The notes beneath the pieces are model-generated. The model had not been told where the DNA came from. It ran no database searches and saw only the letters and a program-made list of their open reading frames with translations. 15,974 nt of DNA from JBEKCP01 sp050014815. Lineage in GTDB: Bacteria > Planctomycetota > Planctomycetia > Pirellulales > Thermoguttaceae. Both the position numbers and the translations under genes were made by a program. Below, piece after piece: positions 1 to 8,756 of the stretch. Each line of letters opens with the position of its first letter. Position 1 is the stretch's first letter. Location of the stretch: contig JBEKCP010000057.1 of the NCBI GenBank assembly GCA_050014815.1, positions 1 to 15,974 on the forward strand, in the 5' to 3' direction.

Positions 1-3261
<3,261 letters not shown>

Positions 3262-3281
3262 GGCGTGTTCCTGGGTTAGAG

Positions 3282-3392
3282 GGAAAAGGGGACAGGTACA
3301 ATTTGTGCGACGACCATGATTACATGGTGCCCGCCTTCGGGCGGGTACCAGCCGGCGGCTGGTACCGGCAAATTGTACCTGTCCCCTTTTCC
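3282..3392. repeat. Inverted-repeat element with 24-bp perfect arms and nested hairpins in the carB leader
   Basis: The arms at 3282-3305 and 3369-3392 are perfect reverse complements over 24 nt, and include the word GGGGACAGGTACAATTTG. Two overlapping, mutually exclusive hairpins lie inside. One is 3325-3335 with 3340-3350 (11 pairs including one G-T wobble, TTCG loop). The other is GGTACCAGCC at 3344-3353 with 3357-3366 (10 bp). There is no coding content, so this looks like a non-autonomous palindromic element (MITE/REP-like). It lies 20 nt upstream of the carB GTG and inside its predicted leader transcript. Confidence 0.85.
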
Positions 3393-3444
3393 AGCACGGT
3401 CCTCCCGCCCTATGGGGGGAATGAGACCGGTGTAAAATCTAACT

Positions 3445-3474
3445 ATTCTAGCACGATTTCCTCCGGACGCTCAA
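3445..3474 (-). promoter_or_regulatory. Putative sigma-70 promoter of carB
   Basis: On the minus strand TTGAGC (3474-3469) is followed after 18 nt by TAGAAT (3450-3445). Transcription would begin near 3438 and produce a leader of about 175 nt that includes the 3282-3392 palindrome. This is a motif match only. It sits back to back with the lipoprotein promoter candidate. Confidence 0.4.
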
Positions 3475-3491
3475 GGGGCCACGGTTTGGCT

Positions 3492-3520
3492 TTGACTCCA
3501 AGCGAGCGATTTGTTACGCT
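3492..3520 (+). promoter_or_regulatory. Putative sigma-70 promoter of the lipoprotein gene
   Basis: TTGACT (3492-3497), a 17-nt spacer and TACGCT (3515-3520) precede the lipoprotein start by about 85 nt. The rest of the leader, 3521-3605, holds a short GGGCCT/AGGCCC hairpin. The remaining intergenic sequence between the palindrome and the lipoprotein gene shows no gene. Confidence 0.35.
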
Positions 3521-3605
3521 CCCCGCCTCTTTCTGCCGGATGTTCCTGAGAAAAGGTTGGGCCTCTTTGAGGAAAGGCCCGGCCCTTTGAGAAAAGGAGC
3601 GACAC

Positions 3606-3950
3606 ATGAAGCGTGTCGGGATTGCACTTGTTGTCGTGGCGGCAGCGTGCGTGCTGGGCGGCTGCCGTTGCTGTGAAGAGCCGCCGCCGGCGCCGTACTA
3701 CTGCCAGCCTTGCGTGCCGACCTGCGCTGCGCCGGTCGTCCCATCCTCTCCCTGTACGCCCGCGCCGACGCCTGCGTCCGGCTACCTCACGCCGAGCACC
3801 ACCTACCCGCCGCCCGGCACGACCTACACCGCGCCGGCGCCGAGTTCCACCTACACCGCGCCGGCGCCATCGTTTGGCTCGTCCCCCTCGCGGTCGCCGA
3901 GCTACACCAACCCGTCGCCGTCGGGCACTGCCCCGTCGCTGCCGCGGTAG
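3606..3950 (+). CDS. Small Cys/Pro/Ser/Thr-rich lipoprotein, function unknown
   Basis: This encodes 114 residues starting at ATG 3606, with AAGGAG 7 nt upstream. The N-terminus is a lipoprotein signal: Lys-Arg, then IALVVVAAACVLGG, then Cys20, which fits a lipobox of the type L-G-G-C. The mature part begins with a Cys cluster (CRCC, then Cys33, 36, 40, 50) and continues as a low-complexity Pro/Ser/Thr/Tyr tail to the end. Within it TYTAPAPS occurs twice, from a 20-nt direct repeat at 3822-3841 and 3849-3868 (27-nt period). No enzymatic domain is visible. It is probably an envelope-anchored, disordered protein; the cysteines could form disulfides or bind metal. Similar small Pro-rich lipoproteins are common in planctomycetes and are mostly uncharacterised. 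It is divergent from carB and followed by a hairpin block, so it is probably monocistronic. I am confident it is a gene; its role is unknown. Confidence 0.75.
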   Translation: MKRVGIALVVVAAACVLGGCRCCEEPPPAPYYCQPCVPTCAAPVVPSSPCTPAPTPASGYLTPSTTYPPPGTTYTAPAPSSTYTAPAPSFGSSPSRSPSYTNPSPSGTAPSLPR

Positions 3951-4038
3951 CGCAGAAGATGTGAAGGGCGAGAAGGCGTGCAAGGAAGGCAGGGCAAGGT
4001 GCCGACGCGCGCAGCAGGATGCGAGTTGCATCGTGTCA

Positions 4039-4192
4039 GGGTCGTTTACGACCCTTTCCGCCGAAGGCGGTATTAGGCCCGGCGTTTACGCCGGGCAAAT
4101 ATGGCAGGGCCCGCGCGCGAAAACGGCTCATCGACCCGTGCTGAAGCACGGGCCTAATACCGCCTCTGGCGGAAATGCCCGTAAACGGGCAT
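4039..4192. repeat. Symmetric six-hairpin REP/BIME-like palindromic block
   Basis: Six hairpins lie in 154 bp: 4039-4054, 4058-4070, 4077-4096, 4135-4152, 4160-4172 and 4175-4192. The segments 4055-4080 and 4150-4175 are 26-nt inverted repeats of each other, with only two mismatches, both in a hairpin loop. Hairpins 1, 3 and 6 share a CGTTTACG- or CGTAAACG-type apex. The 38-nt centre (4097-4134) is not palindromic. The stretch 3951-4038 before it shows nothing recognisable. Confidence 0.85.
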
Positions 4193-4205
4193 AGGAGACA
4201 TCACA

Positions 4206-4394
4206 TTGCGGGAAAACCAAGATCGCAGAGCGCAACTTCACGCCGCGGCGGCAAATGGTATAGAATACCTCTTGACATGGAACTGCAAGCATATTGCAAA
4301 TCCGTCGCTTCGGCCGAGGATTGAGCGTCTCTGCCGTGATATGAGGGGGTGCAGGGGTGAGAACTATTTTCCGAAACCAGGGAAATCGTCCTGA
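4206..4394 (+). pseudogene. Relic of a PIN-domain (VapC-type) toxin gene
   Basis: The plus frame here encodes HAAAANGIEYLLTWNCKHI and then ANPSLRPRIERLCRDM. This matches the C-terminal part of PIN-domain ribonucleases, where a small-residue helix is followed by G-(I/M)-(D/E)-(Y/F)-LLTWNC-(K/R)-HIAN. An intact protein would be about 130-160 residues with three acidic active-site residues upstream. Here only about 40 recognisable residues remain, the N-terminal two thirds are absent, and after CRDM the frame continues into unrelated sequence (RGCRGENYFPK) instead of the usual GYEPP-type tail. The relic begins 14 nt after the six-hairpin block, which suggests a rearrangement there. No partner antitoxin remnant was found. 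The fragment cannot be an active nuclease. Homology is recalled from the motif and was not searched. Confidence 0.6.
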
Positions 4395-4408
4395 CGCCTT
4401 TTCCCAGA

Positions 4409-4609
4409 CTATTCCCCGCCCTCCCGTGCTCGTTCCAACTCTTCCGCGGGAATCCAGACGACGGCACCGTCCCGCCAAACCGCCATGGGCAGCCCCATTT
4501 GTTTGTGGCGACGAATCGCGTCCTGAACTGCTTCGCTTACGGCTTGCACAACGATGGTCGGGTCCGACGACAGAATCTCGGAAATGTCGCGTGGAGTTTC
4601 ACTTGCCAT
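4409..4609 (-). CDS. Small acidic protein, putative antitoxin partner of the zeta-like kinase
   Basis: The product is 66 residues, starting at ATG 4609 inside the last codons of the upstream kinase gene (11-bp overlap, different frame), with GAGG about 9 nt upstream. That arrangement implies one transcript and translational coupling. The sequence reads as a helix with SEAVQDAIRRHKQMGLP, then a short strand/turn AVWRDGAVVWIPAEEL and an acidic end. This resembles small proteins often encoded next to toxin genes, in which a variable N-terminus precedes an A-x-x-x-H-K-x-x-G-x-x motif and a D-G-x-(V/I)-V-W strand. There is no helix-turn-helix or AbrB signature. The antitoxin role is inferred from size and position; it could also be a regulatory subunit of the kinase. 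After its stop, 4395-4408 is too short for more than a spacer. Confidence 0.65.
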   Translation of the reverse strand: MASETPRDISEILSSDPTIVVQAVSEAVQDAIRRHKQMGLPMAVWRDGAVVWIPAEELERAREGGE

Positions 4610-5195
4610 TGCGGTATTCCTCTTGAATTCGGTTCCAAATCTTGGAATTACCCACCAGATCGGTCACATTGCCACGACCTCTGGCAATCAAGCGACTCAC
4701 CCGAACATAAGAATTATCCACCATTTCCCACGTGGTGGCGAGTGGTTGGTAGAGGGTGAAGAAGTTGCGCAGCCCGGCGCGGTATCGGCGGCGTATGGTC
4801 GCTTCCGGAACGCTGTGTCCGCCCATGCGGACGCGATCGGCGACACGGGCGACCGCCAGGTCATCGCTCGCGAGCCACAGGAAGAGCAAATGGAAGCGGT
4901 AGCCGCTGTCCATCAATTCGGCAATCCAGGGTGCGAAGGACCGGCTGGCAAGCGTGGTCTCGAAGGCGAAATCGGTGCGACGGGCAGCCAGTTCCTTGAG
5001 CCGCGCCAGCATGACGCGCCCTGCGGACATCGCCGCCAACTCGGGATCGAAGACCGAGAGCCCCCCGGCGATCAGGTCGGCGTTGACGAACTCGCTGACC
5101 CCCAGCTTTCCCTTGAGGAGCTTGGGGGCAATCGTGGTCTTCCCCGAGCCGTTCGGTCCGGCGAGAAGGACCAGGTGAGGTTGCAGTTTGCTCAT
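4599..5195 (-). CDS. Zeta-toxin-family P-loop kinase
   Basis: This is a 198-residue P-loop protein resembling the zeta-toxin/COG4185 family. Characterised members phosphorylate UDP-N-acetyl sugars or other small substrates and are neutralised by a partner. Walker A is AGPNGSGKTT at residues 12-21. Next come VNADLIA near 37-43 (family substrate/metal-site Asp40) and DFAFETTLASRSF near 75-90, the typical F-x-x-E-T-T-x-(A/S) catalytic segment. A helical C-terminal lid includes RMGGHSVPEATIRRRY, a conserved R-x-GGH-x-(V/I)-P motif. The start chosen is ATG 5195, giving MSKLQPHLVLLAGPNGSG; an in-frame GTG at 5207 would add four residues and neither has a strong ribosome-binding site. The 3' end overlaps the 66-residue partner by 11 bp. 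It lies 130 nt downstream of the PEPCK fusion on the same strand, and the gap contains a hairpin and triplicated repeats. All key residues are present, so it looks functional. Its substrate is not predictable. Confidence 0.8.
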   Translation of the reverse strand: MSKLQPHLVLLAGPNGSGKTTIAPKLLKGKLGVSEFVNADLIAGGLSVFDPELAAMSAGRVMLARLKELAARRTDFAFETTLASRSFAPWIAELMDSGYRFHLLFLWLASDDLAVARVADRVRMGGHSVPEATIRRRYRAGLRNFFTLYQPLATTWEMVDNSYVRVSRLIARGRGNVTDLVGNSKIWNRIQEEYRNGK

Positions 5196-5215
5196 GGCTC
5201 GCCACACCGCCTGCC

Positions 5216-5257
5216 GCGGGCATACACACGCGGCTATACACCCGCGGCTATTTCCAC
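5216..5257. repeat. Three 14-nt imperfect tandem repeats upstream of the zeta-like gene
   Basis: Units at 5216-5229, 5230-5243 and 5244-5257 share the pattern GCGG(C/G)(C/T)AT with an A/C-rich tail; the middle one is GCGGCTATACACCC. They lie 21-62 nt upstream of the kinase ATG, where a toxin-antitoxin operator would be expected, but they may simply be intergenic repeat. Confidence 0.5.
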
Positions 5258-5274
5258 CTTCCGTCGGCCGGCAG

Positions 5275-5302
5275 AACCCGCCGACGCAGTCGGCGGGCTT
5301 TT
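5275..5302 (+). repeat. REP-like hairpin, GCA-loop family
   Basis: CCCGCCGAC (5277-5285), loop GCA, GTCGGCGGG (5289-5297), flanked by AA on the left and CTTTT on the right. It would look like an intrinsic terminator on the plus strand, but both neighbouring genes read on the minus strand. It is the same hairpin design as at 8554, 8597 and 13805 with a different, compensated stem. Confidence 0.75.
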
Positions 5303-5312
5303 CTCCGCTCTC

Positions 5313-5340
5313 TAATCCCCAATCCCTAATCCCCAGTCCC
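5313..5340. repeat. Four 7-nt tandem repeats (TAATCCC type)
   Basis: The units are TAATCCC, CAATCCC, TAATCCC and CAGTCCC in direct succession. On the minus strand they encode the last residues (G-T-G-D) and the TAG stop (5328-5326) of the PEPCK-aminotransferase gene. Two units of the same repeat occur at 12707-12720, directly before the sigma-54 activator start. Confidence 0.75.
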
Positions 5341-8300
5341 TCCCCCGTCCGCCAGGTCGCGGGCGGCGACGGCCATCTGGGCGAAGAGGTCCTCGATCTC
5401 GCCGACTTCCACGGCCGAAAATGCCACGCGGATGTCGCGCTGCCCGTCGGCGATCACGCCCACGCCGTACTTCTCCAGCAGGTGCTTGCGGTAGGTCTCG
5501 GCGTCGAGCCCCTTGAGCTTCAGGCACATGAAGTAACCGGCGTTGAAGGGATACGGCTCCCAGTACTTGGCATACTCGGGCTTGCGGAGGACCTCGCGGA
5601 CGCGATTGGCGCGGGCCTGGAGGATCTCCTTCTTCGCCTGCCGCTCGGCGAGGATGCCGTCGCTGCCGAGCGACTTGGCCAGGACCGACTGGCTCAGGTG
5701 CGAGCAGTTCGATACGGCGCTGCGGATGGCCCCGGCCGCTTTCTTTTCGAGGGCCTGGTAGAGGGCGTCGCTGCTGAAGAAGGCCGGCGCGCTCAAGGTC
5801 AGCATGCCGGTGCGGAAACCCCAGACGAACTCCTCCTTCGTCGGGCCGTCCACCTTGACCGCCAGGACCCGCTCGTGCAGTCCGGCCAGCCGGGCGAAGA
5901 GCGATTCCTGCAAGAGATCGTCGCCGTAGAAGAGGCCGAAGTAGGCGTCGTCGCAGACGACGATCAGGTTGCGGCCGTCGTCGGCCGCCTCGCGGACGGC
6001 CGCCACGATCTGCTCGGCCTCGGCCCGGTTGATGCCGTAGCCGGTCGGGTTGTTCGGAAAATTGAGGATCAGGATCGTCTTCCAGCTCCCGGCGCGGGTG
6101 GCCAGGGCCTGCCGCAGCGCCTCGACGTCGAAGCTGCCGCTGGCGTTGAAAAACGGAAACACGCCCAACTGCGCCTCGTAGCGGACGCCGAAGAGGAGCT
6201 CGTAGTTCTCCCAGAACTTGTCGGGCAAGAGCACCATGTCGCCCTTGTCGACGAAGAGGTCGCCGACCAGACTCAGGGCGTGGGTCACGCCGCCGGTGAC
6301 GATCGGCGTCGAGAAACTCTTGCCCGCCAGGCTCGGGTTCTTCCGCAACAGGCCCTCGCGCCATTTTTTCCGCAGGTCGGGCCGGCCCGTGGCGGGGGCG
6401 TAGGTCAATGCCTCGGCGGGCGTCAGGTCGTTGAAGAACCGCATGACGGTCGGGAGGAACATGGGCTTGCCGTTTTCGCGGGCGATGCCGATGGTGGCGT
6501 CGTACCGCTTGGCCTTTTCCTTGGCCTCGGCGCTCTGGGCCAGGATGCCCTTGGGAAAGTAGAGCCGCTTGCCGAGCTCCGAGAGCATGGTGAAGACGTG
6601 CGGGTTCTCGCGCTCGATGACCTCGTTGAGCTCGGCGGCCAGCGGGCGGATTTCGGTCCCCGGCTTCAAGAGCGAGATGGGCGTCCGCAGCCGCTGCCGG
6701 AGCGATTCCAACTGGCCCCATAGGACCTGGGGGAAGCGGGCGCCGAACTGCAGGAAGAAACCGGCGATGTTGTCGGTCTCCTCGTACCAATCGCCGCGCG
6801 GAACCACCAGCAGCTTCTCGAGGTCCGCCGGCGTGACGTCCAGGCCGGTCAGGTCGAGGCTTTCGGGCGTGGGGATGTAGCCGATGGGGGTCCGCACGGC
6901 GTCGGCCTCGCCGCGGCAGCGGTCGAGGATCCATTCGATCACGCGGAGGTTCTCGCCGTAGCCCGGCCAAAGCGGTTTCCCCTCCTCGTCGGTGCGGAAC
7001 CAGTTGACGTGGAAGATGCGGGGCGGGCCGGCCATCCGCTTGCCCATGGTCAGCCAGTGCTCGAAGTAGTCGCCCATGTGGTAGCCGCAGAAGGGGAGCA
7101 TGGCCATGGGGTCGCGGCGGACCTCGCCGAGCTTGCCGGACTGGGCGGCGGTCCGCTCGGAGGCCATGGTGGCCGCGACGAACACCCCGTGCTCCCAGTC
7201 GAAGGCCTCGTAGACCAGCGGGGCCAGCCGGGCGCGGCGGCCGCCGAAAAGGATCGCCGAGATCGGCACGCCGTGATGGTGCTCGGTGCGGAACGAGGCG
7301 GAGGGGCACTGGCCCAAGGGGGCCGTGAAGCGGCTGTTGGCGTGGGCGCCCGGAACCGGCCGGCCGCTTTGGTCCCGAAGGCTCGGCGTCCACGGCCGGC
7401 CCTGCCAGTCCCAGCCTTCGGCGGGCGGCTCGCCGTCCACGCCCTCCCACCAGACCGTCCCCTGCTTGGTCAACACGACGTTCGTAAAGATCGTGTTCTG
7501 GCCGATGGTCTTCAACATGTTGGGGTTGGTCTTGACGCTGGTGCCCGGCGCAACGCCGAAGAAGCCGGTTTCCGGGTTGATGGCCCAGAGCCGCCCGTCC
7601 GTGTCGATCCGCATCCAGGCGATGTCGTCGCCGACGGTCCAGATGCGGTAGCCCTTGGTCTTGAGTCCGTCGGGCGGGATGAGCATGGCGAGGTTGGTCT
7701 TGCCGCAGGCGCTGGGGAAGGCGGCGGCGATGTATTCGACGCGGCCGTCCGGGCTCTCCACGCCCATGATCAGCATGTGCTCGGCCAGCCAGCCTTCCCG
7801 CTTGCCCAGGTAGCTGGCGATCCGCAGCGAGAGGCACTTCTTGCCCAGCAGGACGTTGCCGCCGTAGCCGGACCCCACGCTCCAGACGGCATTGTCTTCG
7901 GGGAAGTGGAGGATCAAGCGGCGCTTGATGTCCAGATCGGCCTTGCTGTGCAGGCAACGGGTGAACTCGCCCCCCGCGCCGAGCTGCTTGAGGATGGGGT
8001 TGCCCACGTGCGTCATGATCCGCATGTTCAGCACGACATAGATGCTGTCGGTCAACTCGACGCCGATCTTGCTGAACGGCGAGCCCACCGGCCCCATCGA
8101 GAACGGGATGACGTACATGGTCCGGCCCCGCATCGCCCCGCGGAAAATCTCCCCCGAGCGGCGATAGCCTTCTTCGGGCGACATCCAGTTGTTCGTCGGC
8201 CCGGCGTCTTCCCGAAGCGTGGTGCAGATATAGGTGAGGTCCTCGGTCCGGGCGACGTCGTTAATGGCCGTCCGGTGGTAGAGGCAGCCGGGCAGTTTTT

Positions 8301-8454
8301 CTTGATTGAGGACCTGGACCTCGCCGGTGGAGGCGGCCTCCTGGACGAGCCGATCCTTCTCCTCCTCGGAGCCGTTGATCCAAACGATATTATCGGGCTC
8401 GCACATGCGGGCCATTTCTTCGACCCATTCCTGTAGTTTGCGGTTCTGGTTCAT
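5326..8454 (-). CDS. Fused GTP-type PEP carboxykinase and class I/II aminotransferase
   Basis: One uninterrupted frame of 1042 residues contains two complete enzymes. Residues 1-588 are GTP-dependent PEP carboxykinase (oxaloacetate + GTP to PEP + CO2 + GDP). Visible motifs are SGYGGNVLLGKKC at 195-207 (metal-binding Lys), WLAEHM at 222-227 (metal His), the P-loop FPSACGKTN at 246-254 with the reactive Cys250, VGDDIAWM at 274-281 (metal Asp) and NSRFTAPLGQCP at 373-384. The normal family length is about 590-620. Residues about 603-1035 are a fold-type I PLP aminotransferase: NFPNNPTGY at 798-806, DDAYFG at 835-840, PLP Lys873 in DGPTKEEFVWGFR at 869-881, and a substrate-carboxylate Arg candidate at 1009. 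About 15 residues link them, with no Met or stop. The start is ATG 8454. If the second half is an aspartate-type enzyme, oxaloacetate would be the shared metabolite; its amino donor is not determinable here. No key residue is missing in either half. Confidence 0.93.
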   Translation of the reverse strand: MNQNRKLQEWVEEMARMCEPDNIVWINGSEEEKDRLVQEAASTGEVQVLNQEKLPGCLYHRTAINDVARTEDLTYICTTLREDAGPTNNWMSPEEGYRRSGEIFRGAMRGRTMYVIPFSMGPVGSPFSKIGVELTDSIYVVLNMRIMTHVGNPILKQLGAGGEFTRCLHSKADLDIKRRLILHFPEDNAVWSVGSGYGGNVLLGKKCLSLRIASYLGKREGWLAEHMLIMGVESPDGRVEYIAAAFPSACGKTNLAMLIPPDGLKTKGYRIWTVGDDIAWMRIDTDGRLWAINPETGFFGVAPGTSVKTNPNMLKTIGQNTIFTNVVLTKQGTVWWEGVDGEPPAEGWDWQGRPWTPSLRDQSGRPVPGAHANSRFTAPLGQCPSASFRTEHHHGVPISAILFGGRRARLAPLVYEAFDWEHGVFVAATMASERTAAQSGKLGEVRRDPMAMLPFCGYHMGDYFEHWLTMGKRMAGPPRIFHVNWFRTDEEGKPLWPGYGENLRVIEWILDRCRGEADAVRTPIGYIPTPESLDLTGLDVTPADLEKLLVVPRGDWYEETDNIAGFFLQFGARFPQVLWGQLESLRQRLRTPISLLKPGTEIRPLAAELNEVIERENPHVFTMLSELGKRLYFPKGILAQSAEAKEKAKRYDATIGIARENGKPMFLPTVMRFFNDLTPAEALTYAPATGRPDLRKKWREGLLRKNPSLAGKSFSTPIVTGGVTHALSLVGDLFVDKGDMVLLPDKFWENYELLFGVRYEAQLGVFPFFNASGSFDVEALRQALATRAGSWKTILILNFPNNPTGYGINRAEAEQIVAAVREAADDGRNLIVVCDDAYFGLFYGDDLLQESLFARLAGLHERVLAVKVDGPTKEEFVWGFRTGMLTLSAPAFFSSDALYQALEKKAAGAIRSAVSNCSHLSQSVLAKSLGSDGILAERQAKKEILQARANRVREVLRKPEYAKYWEPYPFNAGYFMCLKLKGLDAETYRKHLLEKYGVGVIADGQRDIRVAFSAVEVGEIEDLFAQMAVAARDLADGGGTGD

Positions 8455-8503
8455 ACGTTTCCGGGTTCTCCCCCGATGGGGCTATGGGCATCTAAAACAC
8501 TCT

Positions 8504-8532
8504 ATAATACCCTGTCGGCGACGGGTTCTGTA
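8504..8532 (-). promoter_or_regulatory. Weak putative promoter of the PEPCK fusion gene
   Basis: On the minus strand TATTAT (8509-8504) lies 17 nt after TACAGA (8532-8527), a poor -35 match. Transcription would start near 8497, giving a leader of about 43 nt. GGAAA lies about 4 nt before the ATG at 8454, with a stronger GGGGGAG further upstream. The -10 is good and the -35 is weak. Confidence 0.3.
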
Positions 8533-8553
8533 TCCATCTAGGCGGGTATATTT

Positions 8554-8624
8554 AACCCCCCGTACGCAGTCCGGGGGCTTTTCTACGCAAACGCCCAAAA
8601 GCCCCCGGACTGCGTCCGGGGGTT
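8554..8624. repeat. Inverted pair of GCA-loop REP hairpins (BIME-like)
   Basis: The left unit at 8554-8582 has stem CCCCCGTAC/GTCCGGGGG with one mismatch, loop GCA and tail CTTTT. The right unit at 8597-8624 is its near reverse complement: AAAAG, stem CCCCCGGAC/GTCCGGGGG, loop TGC, then TT. They are separated by 14 nt (8583-8596). The right unit is identical over 28 nt to 13805-13832. Confidence 0.85.
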
Positions 8625-8633
8625 CTTTCCGGC

Positions 8634-8661
8634 ACCACGCGAAGCGTGGTCGGGGGCTTTT
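8634..8661 (+). repeat. Further hairpin with the same GGGGGCTTTT tail
   Basis: ACCACGC (8634-8640), loop GAA, GCGTGGT (8644-8650), followed by CGGGGGCTTTT (8651-8661). Its tail matches the GCA-loop units but the stem is unrelated. No plus-strand gene ends upstream of it, so a terminator role for a gene in this window is unlikely. With the adjacent REP pair and two promoters it fills the 302-nt gap between the divergent genes. Confidence 0.6.
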
Positions 8662-8676
8662 CATCGGGCCGCCACG

Positions 8677-8705
8677 TTGACAGCACACCTTAAGTCATTT
8701 ACATT
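8677..8705 (+). promoter_or_regulatory. Strong sigma-70-type promoter of argH
   Basis: TTGACA (8677-8682), a 17-nt spacer and TACATT (8700-8705) form a near-consensus promoter. The start point would be near 8712, about 45 nt before the argH GTG. It is the clearest promoter in the window and could drive argH and the coupled HEAT-repeat gene. Confidence 0.6.
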
Positions 8706-8756
8706 AAATGAGTTGCCGGTTCTCCGGCTATCTTTATTGACAGACGAAAGATTCGT

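Noticed and set aside
3303..3590. 95-codon plus frame across the palindrome upstream of the lipoprotein
   Set aside because: It runs through the inverted repeat and both promoter candidates, has no ribosome-binding site and no protein-like composition.
4039..4192. CRISPR array or tRNA cluster in the multi-hairpin region
   Set aside because: There are no regular direct repeats with unique spacers and no cloverleaf or CCA end; the hairpins are in inverted symmetry.
3613..4194. 193-codon frame overlapping the lipoprotein gene and the six-hairpin block
   Set aside because: It is Arg-rich and reads through palindromes; the lipoprotein frame has a proper ribosome-binding site and signal sequence.
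5277..5302. Hairpin plus CTTTT as an intrinsic terminator on the plus strand
   Set aside because: No plus-strand gene ends upstream; its recurrence with the same loop and flanks elsewhere marks it as a repeat family member.
5188..8436. Long plus-strand frames (5188-6723, 7009-8436) and an 881-codon second minus frame (5312-7957) over the PEPCK fusion
   Set aside because: They overlap a frame with intact PEPCK and aminotransferase motifs, have biased composition and no recognisable domain.
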